A stretch of DNA of 64,000 bases, taken from NCBI RefSeq assembly GCF_018917145.1, contig NZ_JAHLOD010000004.1, positions 51,492 to 115,491 of the forward strand, in the 5' to 3' direction. The DNA is from Clostridium bornimense (GTDB lineage Bacteria > Bacillota > Clostridia > Clostridiales > Clostridiaceae). The notes below the pieces were generated by a model. That model saw only the letters and a program-made list of their open reading frames with translations, searched no databases and had not been told where the DNA came from. Positions 46,064-55,344 of the stretch are shown here, piece after piece (position 1 is the first letter of the stretch; every line of letters begins with the position of its first letter). The position numbers and the translations under genes were made by a program.

Positions 46064-47257
46064 TTATTCTAATAAAATTTTAATTACTCTTTCAGAAGCA
46101 TGTCCATCTTGTAAATAATTATAGGTATTATTAAAATCATTTAATAACTTAGAAGTACTCTTTTTATAATCTTCAATATTTAATATTTTCTTTAATAAGT
46201 CATCTTCTTTTGTAAATATGCTACCTGGTAAGTCTTTATTTATATCTAAATAAAATCCTCTTATCTCTTCATCATATTCTTTTAAATCATACATATAAAA
46301 TAATATCGGTCTTTGTAAAATTGCATAGTCAAAAAATACACTAGAATAGTCTGTTACAAGAATATCGCTAATTACATATAATTCATTAATATCTTTATCT
46401 TCTTTTATTGTATATAAAAATTCTTCTAATCCATCATTATTAAATTTGTTTGTAATAAGATAATGTGGTTTAAAAAGTACAACGTATTCTTCTCCTAAAA
46501 CTTCTTTCCACTTATTAAAATTAACTTCTAACTTAAAAGTATATCCTTTCACATTAAAAGAATTATCTCTCCATGTCGGTGCATATAGTATAACTTTTTT
46601 ATCCTTTGGAATTTTATACTTTTCTTTAAGATTATTTATCTCTGAATCTGTTATATTAGTTAAATAATCATTTCTAGGATATCCTGTTTCTATTATTCTA
46701 TTTCTTTCTATCTCAAAGGCACTTTGAAATTTTTCTGTAGAAAACTTATTAGGGGAAATTAGATAATTATATCTCTTAACATCTATATCATAAGTATCTG
46801 TCATTTCCTTTTTTGAAACACCGGTTCTATAAAACTTAGCATCACTTCCAATTTGGATATCATGTGCCAGCCTCTTTAGTGGTGTACCATGCCATGTTTG
46901 CAAATAAACTTGATTCTCTTTTTTTAATATGTGTCTTGGTAATTTACAATTTACTATCCAATATTTACTCTTGGCAAGATAATAAAAATACTTTACGCTG
47001 TTATATCGTATAACCTTAGCGCCTGAAATTTCTTTTCCTTTTCCCTTTTTTACAGCCCATACAAATTTGTAATCTTTATATTTTTCATTACTTAACAAAT
47101 ATTTATGAAGATACTTAGGGTTACAACTATACCCTCTTCCGTGAAAAGATATAAATAAAATAGTTTTTTCATCTACAGTAACAAACTTATACCACAGATT
47201 ATAAGAAGTTTTTATAATCCTTCCTAAAAATTTTTTTATTTTTTTCTTTAACTTCAT
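46064..47257 (-). CDS. CDP-glycerol glycerophosphotransferase family protein (397 aa)
   Basis: This is a second enzyme of the TagB/TagF family. It has YKDYKFVWAVKKGKGK, YLAKSKYWIVNCKLP, VYLQTWHGTPLKRLAHDI, ETGYPRNDYL, ILYAPTWRDNSFN, YVVLFKPHY and LVTDYSSVFFDYA, with all catalytic His/Asp motifs intact. The shorter length lacks the extra N-terminal domain of TagF, so it may be the primase (TagB-like) or a single-domain polymerase. ATG 47257 follows AAAGGAAC. It lies 27 bases after tagD. Confidence 0.92.
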   Translation of the reverse strand: MKLKKKIKKFLGRIIKTSYNLWYKFVTVDEKTILFISFHGRGYSCNPKYLHKYLLSNEKYKDYKFVWAVKKGKGKEISGAKVIRYNSVKYFYYLAKSKYWIVNCKLPRHILKKENQVYLQTWHGTPLKRLAHDIQIGSDAKFYRTGVSKKEMTDTYDIDVKRYNYLISPNKFSTEKFQSAFEIERNRIIETGYPRNDYLTNITDSEINNLKEKYKIPKDKKVILYAPTWRDNSFNVKGYTFKLEVNFNKWKEVLGEEYVVLFKPHYLITNKFNNDGLEEFLYTIKEDKDINELYVISDILVTDYSSVFFDYAILQRPILFYMYDLKEYDEEIRGFYLDINKDLPGSIFTKEDDLLKKILNIEDYKKSTSKLLNDFNNTYNYLQDGHASERVIKILLE

Positions 47258-47284
47258 TACTATCGTTCCTTTTCATTTAAAGAG

Positions 47285-47674
47285 TTATCCAACTTTTAAT
47301 TCTTCTTTAATTTTAGTAGTAGAAATTCCTTTAGTTCTTGGTAAATACACAACTTCACAATAATCTTTTAAATAGTCAAATTCGCCTCTCCAGTCATCAC
47401 CCATTACAAAAACATCAACATTTTTACTTAATATATCATCTATTTTTTGATCCCAAGACTCTTCTAATATCACTTCATCTACATACTCTATCGCTTCTAA
47501 TATCTTCACCCTATCTTCTATTGAATGATATGCTTTTTTACCTTTTGATGCATTAAAAGCATCGCTAGATACAGCAACTATTAAATAATCTCCAAGCTCT
47601 TTAGCTCTTCTTAATAAATTTAAATGTCCTACATGAAATAAATCAAAAGTACCATATGTAATTACCTTTCTCAT
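47285..47674 (-). CDS. tagD: Glycerol-3-phosphate cytidylyltransferase
   Basis: TagD makes CDP-glycerol from CTP and glycerol-3-phosphate, the donor for the two transferases downstream. The 129-residue protein has VITYGTFDLFHVGHLNLLRR (HxGH) and the C-terminal LPRTKGISTTKIKEEL (RTxGISTT). Its length is normal. ATG 47674 has GAAGAGGTG. The presence of tagD is the best evidence that the polymer has a glycerol phosphate backbone or linker. Confidence 0.97.
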   Translation of the reverse strand: MRKVITYGTFDLFHVGHLNLLRRAKELGDYLIVAVSSDAFNASKGKKAYHSIEDRVKILEAIEYVDEVILEESWDQKIDDILSKNVDVFVMGDDWRGEFDYLKDYCEVVYLPRTKGISTTKIKEELKVG

Positions 47675-47707
47675 CGTATCACCTCTTCATAACTTCAAAT
47701 ATAAATT

Positions 47708-49678
47708 CTATCTTCTTTTGTTATTGCTAGATGGTGTTGTTTCAGTACCCGTATCTGTTTCATCACCAGACTCACTATCTTTTTTATCATCATCTGATGA
47801 ACCACCAGAATTATCCTTATCATCTAAATCATCTTTACTATCTAGCTCTTCTTTAGTTTCTTCTTTTGTTGGCTCCGTTGGTGTTACTACTGGCTTCTTA
47901 TCGCTAAAATCTTCTTTTTTCTCTTGTTCCTTTTTCTCTTCTTCCTTAATTATTGTATTTTCTGGTACTGTATATCCTCCTGTATTACGGCTCTCATCAT
48001 ATTTTTTTATATTTTGCTGCTTTGCTCTCTCTTCTTCTTCCATCTTAATAATTTCATCTATTTTTTTATTAACAGATCTGTAATATATATTTTCCTTTAA
48101 ATTAGTGTCATTAGTATAAACAAGAGTTTTATTTAATAGCACCTCACTATCATCTAATTTATCTTTTCTATCTTCAGGCAATAAATCTCTAATAGTACTT
48201 TTATTAATATTAAAATCACTAATTCTAAATTTTACATCCTCGTATAATCTTTTATTAGCAAGTATATTAACTGTTTTCTCTATTTTAAGTACAGTTTTGT
48301 CAGTACATCCTTCCAATAATACTGATAAAAATTCATTAGTTTTATATTTTCCACCAGACGAAAGTTGTTTAAATACATCCTGAAAGTCTTTTTTATCATT
48401 TTCATCAAACTCATTATATTTATAAGGTGAATTTATTTTATTTAAAGCATCCTTCAAATTCTTCTTACTTATAATAAATACTCCATCATTTTTTATAGAA
48501 AGCTCTTTTGAAATTATTGATGCTATCTCAGGCCCCTTGTACCCCATAACAGTTAAAAATCTTATTTCATCACTAATTCCAATATTTTTATAATAAAATT
48601 CATTAGTTACAGGTAATGTTGCTATGTTAATTTTCCCACTCTTTTTTATATTAAACATCAAAATTTTATCGATAGTATTTCCTTTAGCATCTTTAAGATA
48701 TTCTCTTTCATTATCTAGATAATTGTCTACTGTATCTCCTTCTAATAAAAATGTATAATTCACATCTTTAACTAATCTATTATTAAGATCATCTTCCTTA
48801 AAAGCACTATATCCAAGTACTGATAATGGTACTAATATTAATGCAATAATAGTTGCCATTATAAAAGACATTGTTCTAGTACTAAGTACCCTGGTCTTTT
48901 CTTTAATTATTCTTTCATTAAAAACTGCTTCTCTTTGTTTTTTCTTTTCTTCATCACTTTTCTCATTATATTCATTTATATAATCAGAATAATTCTTTGC
49001 TACAGTATTTATATCACCGTACTCTCTGAGTTTTCCGCCTTCAATCCATAAGCCTTTATTACAAAAATTCTTCACTTGATTTAATGAATGACTTACAAAA
49101 AATATTGTTTTTCCTTGATCTTTAAACTCATTCATCTTCTTCATACATTTTGCTGAAAAGCCTTTATCTCCAACAGATAGTGCTTCATCAATGATGATTA
49201 TATCTGGATCTAAGAATATTGATATAGAAAATCCTAATCTAGATTTCATACCACTAGAATACTTCTTAACAGGTTGATATAAAAAATCTCCTAATTCTGA
49301 AAACTCTGCAACCTCTTCTATAATTTCATTGATTCTACTTCTACTTAAGCCTAACAATGCACCTTTTAATCTTATATTTTCTAATCCTGTCAATTGGTTA
49401 TTAAGTCCAGTTTTAATAGCAATAAGAGCCTGTTCTCCTCTTATCTCAACCTTTCCAGAATCCTGAACAGATATTCCAGCAAGAATTCTAGATAATGTAG
49501 ATTTTCCAGAACCATTAGTACCGAGAATACCAATAACATCTCCCTTTTCCACATTAAAATTTATATCTTGCAATGCATAAAAACTTTTTTTCTCAAATTT
49601 TTTCTTTGCTTTATTCTTACCTTTTAACTTAAAAATCTTTGAGACATCCTTAAAACTTACCGAATACTTATTGTCCAT
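47708..49678 (-). CDS. tagH: Teichoic acid ABC exporter ATP-binding protein with C-terminal extension
   Basis: This is the ATPase partner of TagG. Residues 1-245 form the ABC domain: Walker A GILGTNGSGKSTLS, signature YSSGMKSRLGFSI, Walker B PDIIIIDEALSVGD, switch His in FVSHS. A membrane helix follows at about 268-290, then about 360 extracytoplasmic residues ending in a Asp/Glu/Lys/Ser/Thr-rich tail. Bacillus TagH (about 527 residues) also has an external domain, but this one is longer and not recognised. ATG 49678 follows GGAGTGG. tagG is directly upstream. Confidence 0.93.
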   Translation of the reverse strand: MDNKYSVSFKDVSKIFKLKGKNKAKKKFEKKSFYALQDINFNVEKGDVIGILGTNGSGKSTLSRILAGISVQDSGKVEIRGEQALIAIKTGLNNQLTGLENIRLKGALLGLSRSRINEIIEEVAEFSELGDFLYQPVKKYSSGMKSRLGFSISIFLDPDIIIIDEALSVGDKGFSAKCMKKMNEFKDQGKTIFFVSHSLNQVKNFCNKGLWIEGGKLREYGDINTVAKNYSDYINEYNEKSDEEKKKQREAVFNERIIKEKTRVLSTRTMSFIMATIIALILVPLSVLGYSAFKEDDLNNRLVKDVNYTFLLEGDTVDNYLDNEREYLKDAKGNTIDKILMFNIKKSGKINIATLPVTNEFYYKNIGISDEIRFLTVMGYKGPEIASIISKELSIKNDGVFIISKKNLKDALNKINSPYKYNEFDENDKKDFQDVFKQLSSGGKYKTNEFLSVLLEGCTDKTVLKIEKTVNILANKRLYEDVKFRISDFNINKSTIRDLLPEDRKDKLDDSEVLLNKTLVYTNDTNLKENIYYRSVNKKIDEIIKMEEEERAKQQNIKKYDESRNTGGYTVPENTIIKEEEKKEQEKKEDFSDKKPVVTPTEPTKEETKEELDSKDDLDDKDNSGGSSDDDKKDSESGDETDTGTETTPSSNNKRR

Positions 49679-49691
49679 CTTTCCACTCCAA

Positions 49692-50495
49692 CTATAATAA
49701 ATCTATAAACTTATGTTTAAACTTATATATAAGGTTACTTCCTATAACAAATAGCACTGCTACAGTAATCCAAAATATAGCCATTTCCCTTGGTGCTGCT
49801 AAAATACTCTTATGGTAAAAGAAGCAATCCCTATATCCTTCAACAATATAAAATATAGGATTACACTTCATCACCATCTTAATAGATACAGGAAGTTTAT
49901 CCATTGTCCATAATATAGGCGTTAAATACATAAGTATTCTCATTGATGCATTTACCATCTTCCTAACATCCTTAGTAAATACGTTTAATGAAGAAGTTAT
50001 CATGGAAATTGATATAGATAATGCTACAATACACATTATGTAATAAAATACTTGGAGATTATATATACTTGGTGCCATACCTCGGATTAAAAACAAAAGA
50101 TACACTATAACAAGCATAAAACAATGATTAAAAAGTTCTTTCAGAACAACTGTGGCTGGCAATATACTAATAGGAAATTTCATTTTCGTTATTACATTAA
50201 TCTTAGAACTTATAGCATTTACACCTTTAGTTATACATGGTCTAATGAAGAACCATACTAAAAGTCCCGCAAGCATCCAATCTAAAAACTCTACACCACC
50301 TACCGGCTCTCCTCCTCTTATTCCTATTCCAAAAACAAACCAATACGTAGATACTTGAATCAATGGATTAAGTATATTCCATACAATACCTAATTTTGAA
50401 TCCCTCATATCCGACAATAATTCATATTTAGAAATAGATAATATTCTATAAAGATTCCTTATATTTTCACTTACCACATAAATAATACTTTTCAT
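49692..50495 (-). CDS. tagG: Teichoic acid ABC exporter permease
   Basis: This is an ABC-2 type permease of 267 residues and six helices that exports the undecaprenyl-linked polymer. Typical segments are YELLSDMRDSKLGIVWNILN, LAGLLVWFFIRPCITKGVNA and a final VIGSNLIYKFKHKFIDLL. It precedes tagH by 13 bases and is the first gene of tagG-tagH-tagD-tagF-like. The promoter should lie in 50496-50600, but none is clear. Confidence 0.94.
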   Translation of the reverse strand: MKSIIYVVSENIRNLYRILSISKYELLSDMRDSKLGIVWNILNPLIQVSTYWFVFGIGIRGGEPVGGVEFLDWMLAGLLVWFFIRPCITKGVNAISSKINVITKMKFPISILPATVVLKELFNHCFMLVIVYLLFLIRGMAPSIYNLQVFYYIMCIVALSISISMITSSLNVFTKDVRKMVNASMRILMYLTPILWTMDKLPVSIKMVMKCNPIFYIVEGYRDCFFYHKSILAAPREMAIFWITVAVLFVIGSNLIYKFKHKFIDLL

Positions 50496-50603
50496 AAAAC
50501 TCTAGTCACCTATTTTGATTTTTTGTATTCTAATATAAACTTAACTTCATTATACAGTATTTTTTGTCAATTATAAGAACTAGTATTCGCTATATTTTTA
50601 CAT

Positions 50604-50640
50604 AAAAAAATTGCCACAACCTATTTTTTATAGTGACAAT
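50604..50640 (-). terminator. Terminator-like hairpin upstream of tagG
   Basis: The stem ATTGTCAC/GTGGCAAT with a 15-base loop is followed by seven T on the minus strand. It lies after the 99-residue gene's own terminator, so it may insulate or regulate tagG. No gene lies in 50496-50802. Confidence 0.7.
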
Positions 50641-50778
50641 ATCAAATATTTTTCATTTCTCATAATAAGTATCAAGTTCCTTATAACGGGAATTTTTTCA
50701 TTAATATCGATATATGAACTGCAGATTTTTTTCATTACCTACAAATAAATTTGTAAATTTATTTTTTTAAATAAAATA

Positions 50779-50814
50779 CAAAAAAACATCTTAGAATTTT
50801 TCCTAAGATGTTTT
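50779..50814 (-). terminator. Terminator of the 99-residue gene
   Basis: The perfect 12-bp stem AAAACATCTTAG/CTAAGATGTTTT has an 8-base loop and continues in T residues. The stop codon TAG of the gene is inside the first arm. Confidence 0.88.
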
Positions 50815-51102
50815 AATATTATTTATAATCAAAAATATAAAGAAATTTTTTATACTTCTTACATGATAAATAATCTTCTTTTTAGATATAGCAATTTTTA
50901 CAAATGTCACTTTATTTCTTTTCTCTTCATAATACCGCTGTTTTCTATTTCCCAGTAACCTACCCTCATCATCAATAGTTATAACTGTTATATTAAAATA
51001 CCTTCTCATTTCATTGAATATATCAATCAAATCATTATATTCATATGATGTCCCAAAATAAACCCATGGCATATAAATTAATATCTCTTTCTTTAAAGCC
51101 AT
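50803..51102 (-). CDS. Unrecognised 99-residue protein, possibly a glycosyltransferase remnant
   Basis: Start ATG 51102 has AAGGGGAAATTGAG upstream; the longer frame to 51219 lacks a site. The protein reads EILIYMPWVYFGTSYEYNDL and YFNITVITIDDEGRLLGN, an alternating strand-helix pattern like the first half of a GT-B fold, and ends in a basic hydrophobic segment. It is too short for a working transferase. It is followed by a hairpin overlapping its stop, so it is transcribed as a unit. Function unknown. Confidence 0.55.
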   Translation of the reverse strand: MALKKEILIYMPWVYFGTSYEYNDLIDIFNEMRRYFNITVITIDDEGRLLGNRKQRYYEEKRNKVTFVKIAISKKKIIYHVRSIKNFFIFLIINNIKTS

Positions 51103-51181
51103 CTCAATTTCCCCTTTATTTCTATATTGAATAAATAATATCACAAACTCAATAAATGTTTTGCCATATAATGTCACACAC

Positions 51182-51227
51182 AAAAAAGGCTTTGGCAATA
51201 AATATGTACTTATTGCCAAAGCCTCTT
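51182..51227. terminator. Strong hairpin after the chemoreceptor gene
   Basis: The perfect 14-bp stem GGCTTTGGCAATAA/TTATTGCCAAAGCC has an 8-base loop and an A/T run on both sides, close after the MCP stop codon. Confidence 0.92.
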
Positions 51228-51232
51228 ATTAA

Positions 51233-52978
51233 CTATATATTAAATTTATTTACATTATCACTTAACTTTTCTTTATTAACCTTCAGTGATACGTTAATAT
51301 CTTTAATATCTTCTATTATATTATTTTGTACATCTATTGTTTCTGAAATACCTTTTATATCTACAGCAACCTTTTTAGATAAATGTTCTAACTTCTCAAT
51401 TATTTCTTCTAAAAATCTCTTCTTGTTTTCTATTGAATTAATTTGATTTTGTATATTACTAACTTTATCTTGATTTTCTAATACATAATCATGAATTTCT
51501 CTATAGGCATTCTTTGTATTATTACCTATTTGCATTCTCTCTTCTGCTAAAGTTTGTATCTCTGATTCAATTGCATCAAATTTCTCATTTTCATTAATTA
51601 GATATTTAAGCAACTCTTTTATTTCTTTTACACATACTTGTGTCTGTGCAGATAAATTTTTAACCTCATTAGCTACTACCATAAATCCTTTACCTTCTTC
51701 ACCAGCTCTAACCGCTTCAATACTTGCATTTAAAGCTAATAATTCAGTCTGTTCGGAAATACTTGATATGTTACTTGTTATATCCTCTATTGATTTTACA
51801 CTACCTTTAAAATTATTAACTATATCTCCAATCTCTGAAATCTGAGTATTGGTCTTCTCTTCTATAACATCTAAATCATTAATAACTATTAGGCTATCTT
51901 TACTTATATCACTTGTTTTTTGCATATCTTGTGACGCCATTCCAATTTCCTTATTAATAAATTCAATATCACTTGACAACTCATTTACTTCTTCACGAAC
52001 ATTTTCTATATCACTTTCCAGATTTTCTACAGATACTTTTATAGATTTAGAAGCATTACGAATATTAGTAAATCCATTATTAAAGTTTTCAATATTATCA
52101 GATAATACAACTGTGTTATCTGATAAATCAGTTTCACTATCACTTATATCTCCAACCATATTGTTTAATGATAAAGCAACGTTATTTATAGATTCACATA
52201 TATCCCCAATCTCATCATTTCTATATTTATCAAAAGCATTATAGACTTTAATATCTCCTCTTGATATCTTCTCAAGTTCTATAGATATAGTTTTCAATCT
52301 TGAAACAATATTTCTTATAAAATACATAAGTATAATAGAACAAATTCCTGTCATAACAATTACTATCGCTATAACATAAATAATTGCAGTTTTTCTTATA
52401 CTAGTAATTGCACTATCATCAGTTACCTGTATAAGACTCCAACCTGTTTCCCCTACCTTATCAACAAAGCAATAACTTGTTCCTACATTCATTTTAAGCT
52501 TTCCTGCAGTTTTATTGCCTTTTACATAGTCTTTATAAATATTATGATAACCTAACTCTTTTATATCTTCTAAATTAGTTAAAATCTCTTTATCTATATA
52601 CTTCTTATTTCTATGTGAAACAATATAACCATTATCATCTACTAACATTAAATAGTTACTATCATCACTATTCTTATTTAAGTTATTAATTTTAGATATT
52701 ACTTTTGATAAGTTAATAGTAGCACCTGTAACTGCTATTATTTCATTATTATTATTATAAATTGGCTGCGCTATTGTTATAACAATTTGATCTGTATATA
52801 TATCATACTGTGGCTCTATATATGTTAACTTTTTACTTTTTAATGGAGCCATATAGAACTCTTTTTCTTCAAAATTATACCCTTCACCCGGATCCCATCT
52901 ATCACTAAAAATAGCTTGCTTTGTATCAGTATATACTACATACATAAAAAGTATATCTTCATTATCTTTTGTTAACAA
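51233..52978 (-). pseudogene. Methyl-accepting chemotaxis protein, 5'-truncated
   Basis: The readable protein (581 residues from TTG 52978) begins inside the dCache sensor domain and lacks the N-terminal membrane helix and first sensor half. It then has the second half ([20 protein letters not shown]), a membrane helix near 195-220, a HAMP region and the signalling hairpin [20 protein letters not shown]. The frame stays open upstream to 53023 ([10 protein letters not shown]) with no start or ribosome site. Repeat family 2 begins just beyond. It is probably a non-functional remnant, or a cytoplasmic fragment at best. Confidence 0.7.
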
Positions 52979-53067
52979 ATCAAACTTTTGTCGTAAATTT
53001 CTTAATATTAAAAAGCACTTATTTTAAATATCATTGGTGCAGTATATATATTTTTTCATATTAAACT

Positions 53068-53162
53068 CTGTTGCAGTTAAGTGGTGGTAAAACAGTATTG
53101 TACAACTTAATTTATTGAATATATTCATATATAAGTAATTTACCACTACTTAACTATAACAG
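53068..53162. repeat. Family 2 inverted pair
   Basis: CTGTTGCAGTTAAGTGGTGG (53068) is the near-complement of CCACTACTTAACTATAACAG (ending 53162), 19 of 22 positions pairing. It lies upstream of the truncated chemoreceptor. Confidence 0.7.
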
Positions 53163-53204
53163 GTATTAATATACGCTTCACAAGCATATATTTCCACTAG
53201 TATC

Positions 53205-53313
53205 TTGTCACCACCACTTAACTAGAACAGATACATATACGAAGTTTATTAACACATAATACCACCGCCACTGCTCGTCCAAAATCCTCCCAAAATAGAA
53301 AAAGCCACAAAAG
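53205..53313. repeat. Family 2 long repeat, left copy
   Basis: This 109-bp block is nearly identical to 54283-54388, starting TTGTCACCACCACTTAAC and ending AAAAAGCCACAAAAG. The end runs into the terminator region of the first Rpn gene. Confidence 0.88.
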
Positions 53314-53339
53314 AATTTATTCTTTCATGACCTTTCTTT

Positions 53340-54191
53340 TTAATCTTCTATTATACTCTTAACTTCCTCAATAGAAACCGAACATTCCTTTGCAATATCT
53401 TCTACAGATTTTCCACTATTATGAAGCTTAAATATTTTTCTTGTAAGTTTTATTCCCTCTTCTCTACCCTTCTCCCTTCCCTCTTCTCTTCCTTCTTCTA
53501 TGAAAGTTGCTTGATCATGAAGGGCCATTTCTCTTGATAAATATGCTGCTCTTTCATTTTTATCCATGCTCATATTCATCAATATCTCTAATGCTTTATC
53601 AATATCTTTATTTGCTATAGCCATCTCCTCAATCTCCCTTCTTGATTCCCCTTTTATAAATCTTATCCATTGTGATAACTTATCGCCTTCATAAACTTTT
53701 TTTAGCTTTGTCATCTCTACAAAGTGTATTTCCATTATATCTGTTAGCATATATCCTTGATTTCTTTCCATCAAGTTATAAACACTATGATATGTATTAC
53801 TTTTCGTAGCATCAAAGTCTACAATGTTTATACATATTGTTTTCTTTAGTCCTTTATACTTTTCCCCTATAAGCAATTGTTCTCCATACATCTTTGACCA
53901 ATAATATAAACTACGTGCAGGCATATATATTGTTCTTGATAATTGTATTTCTATATCTACCTGTACACCTTTATCTATATTAGCTCTTATATCTAATATA
54001 CTTTTCTTTGCTTCAATATTTTCCTTCATAATTTCACTGTTTAATATCTCTACTGATGTAATTTTTTCATTTAGTATTGATTCTAAAAGTGATATTAATA
54101 AATCTGAATTTTTAGGATTCCCAAAAATTCTTTTAAATACATAATCGTTCTTTGGCTTCATTAAAAATTGATCATTATTTGATATATTCAC
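53340..54191 (-). CDS. Rpn family recombination-promoting nuclease, copy 1
   Basis: PD-(D/E)XK proteins of this family were annotated as putative transposases. Characterised members (RpnA and relatives) are DNA endonucleases that promote recombination, and some act in phage defence. The conserved core is NDYVFKRIFGNPKNSDLLIS, with the catalytic set LDIR (Asp67) and VDIEIQ (Glu81, Gln83). Residues 207-283 form a separate C-terminal part with EEGREEGREKGREEG and the helix-turn-helix-like SGKSVEDIAKECSVSIEEV. The start is GTG 54191 after GGAGGA. It is flanked by about 106-bp direct repeats and paired with a near-copy at 58168. Confidence 0.93.
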   Translation of the reverse strand: MNISNNDQFLMKPKNDYVFKRIFGNPKNSDLLISLLESILNEKITSVEILNSEIMKENIEAKKSILDIRANIDKGVQVDIEIQLSRTIYMPARSLYYWSKMYGEQLLIGEKYKGLKKTICINIVDFDATKSNTYHSVYNLMERNQGYMLTDIMEIHFVEMTKLKKVYEGDKLSQWIRFIKGESRREIEEMAIANKDIDKALEILMNMSMDKNERAAYLSREMALHDQATFIEEGREEGREKGREEGIKLTRKIFKLHNSGKSVEDIAKECSVSIEEVKSIIED

Positions 54192-54239
54192 AGAACATCC
54201 TCCGTATTTAAATTTATCTTTAGTATAATCATTACCTTA

Positions 54240-54268
54240 ATTATATATTAGTATACAAACTGATACAA
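54240..54268 (-). promoter_or_regulatory. Promoter of Rpn copy 1
   Basis: TTGTAT, a 17-base spacer and TATAAT sit about 50 bases before the start. The spacer ends TATACTAATA. Near-identical promoters precede the genes at 55345, 56726 and 58168. Confidence 0.8.
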
Positions 54269-54282
54269 TATTACTATAATAG

Positions 54283-54388
54283 TTGTCACCACCACTTAAC
54301 TATAACAGATACATATACGAAGTTTATTAACATATAATACCACCACTGCTCGTCCAAAGTGCTCCCAAAATAGAAAAAGCCACAAAAG
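54283..54388. repeat. Family 2 long repeat, right copy
   Basis: This is a direct repeat of 53205-53313 (offset 1078 bases; it lacks three bases near ACCACTGCTCG). It begins 14 bases beyond the Rpn promoter and ends next to the LCP gene terminator. Confidence 0.88.
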
Positions 54389-54413
54389 TTTTTACACTCT
54401 TGTAGCTTAATTA

Positions 54414-55322
54414 TTATTGAAAAATAAATTGATGCATACTATTTTTAACTTCTTCTATATTAAAAGTCATATAGTAAACTCCATTTATCATCTTACCTTC
54501 CCCTTGTTCATCAGTTGGAAATCTATTTTGTTCCAAATTTCCTGACATCAATGTACCTATATCTCCCATAAGAGATAACATTTCATTACTTGATATATTT
54601 GTTCTAACATATGGTAAAAAGTCTGATGCCAATGATGGATATTGTGATACAGGTTTTGATTTCATTTCATTAAAAATAGCCGTTAAAACTGTTCTATGTC
54701 TTTCAGTTCTTTTGTAATCTCCTCCAGTAGCATATCTTATTCTTGCATAAGCTAAAGCTTGTTTACCTGTTAACTTTTGAGTACCAGCAGAAGTTATTCC
54801 CGGTATGTATTGAATCTCCTCATCAGTTATATCAATATTTACACCACCTAATTTATCAATAATCTCAGGCATAGACGTAAAGTTTACTGCCATAAATTCT
54901 TTTACATTCAAATCAAAGTTTTCATTTAATGTTCTCATAGCAAGTTCAGGTCCACCAAAAGCATATGCATGGTTAATTTTATCATAACCATGATCTGCTA
55001 TATTAACATATGAATCTCTCATTATAGAAGTTAATTTTAATTTATTATTTTTTGTATCTACTGTTAATATCATTATAGAATCAGATCTCCCGGCTTTTCC
55101 TTCCTCCGCATCAATACCATATAAAGCAATATTTCTTATATCACCATATTTTTCTTCTATCTCCTCATTAATACCTAAATCATCTTTCTTAATCTTTACA
55201 TGATCGACTTTTCCTATCATATGTTTAACATAAAAAAATGTTCCACCTACTGCTACAACTGTAAGCGATAATAATACCCCTAAAATCCATAAAACTATTT
55301 TTTTCATATTGTTTTCCCCCAT
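54414..55322 (-). CDS. LytR-CpsA-Psr (LCP) family transferase, second copy
   Basis: The 302-residue protein has an N-terminal helix (about 6-27) and an LCP domain with IALYGIDAEEGKAGRSDSIM, LTSIMRDSYVNI and YARIRYATGGDYKRTERHRT. It would attach polymers to peptidoglycan like the protein at 34460, which it resembles only moderately. It begins 22 bases after the first SEC-C gene and shares its promoter. It is the only evident envelope gene in this accessory segment. The start may be ATG 55322 or the ATG five codons in, since GGGGGAAA precedes the latter. Confidence 0.93.
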   Translation of the reverse strand: MGENNMKKIVLWILGVLLSLTVVAVGGTFFYVKHMIGKVDHVKIKKDDLGINEEIEEKYGDIRNIALYGIDAEEGKAGRSDSIMILTVDTKNNKLKLTSIMRDSYVNIADHGYDKINHAYAFGGPELAMRTLNENFDLNVKEFMAVNFTSMPEIIDKLGGVNIDITDEEIQYIPGITSAGTQKLTGKQALAYARIRYATGGDYKRTERHRTVLTAIFNEMKSKPVSQYPSLASDFLPYVRTNISSNEMLSLMGDIGTLMSGNLEQNRFPTDEQGEGKMINGVYYMTFNIEEVKNSMHQFIFQ

Positions 55323-55344
55323 ATTCCCTAAAAATATTTTAAAG

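Noticed and set aside
47718..48083. Plus-strand Ser/Leu-rich frame of 121 codons opposite tagH
   Set aside because: It is the antisense shadow of the acidic TagH tail and has no start signal.
53340..54191. True transposase for the family 2 repeats
   Set aside because: Older annotation calls this family transposase, but no terminal inverted repeats or target duplications bound the gene; only direct repeats flank it.
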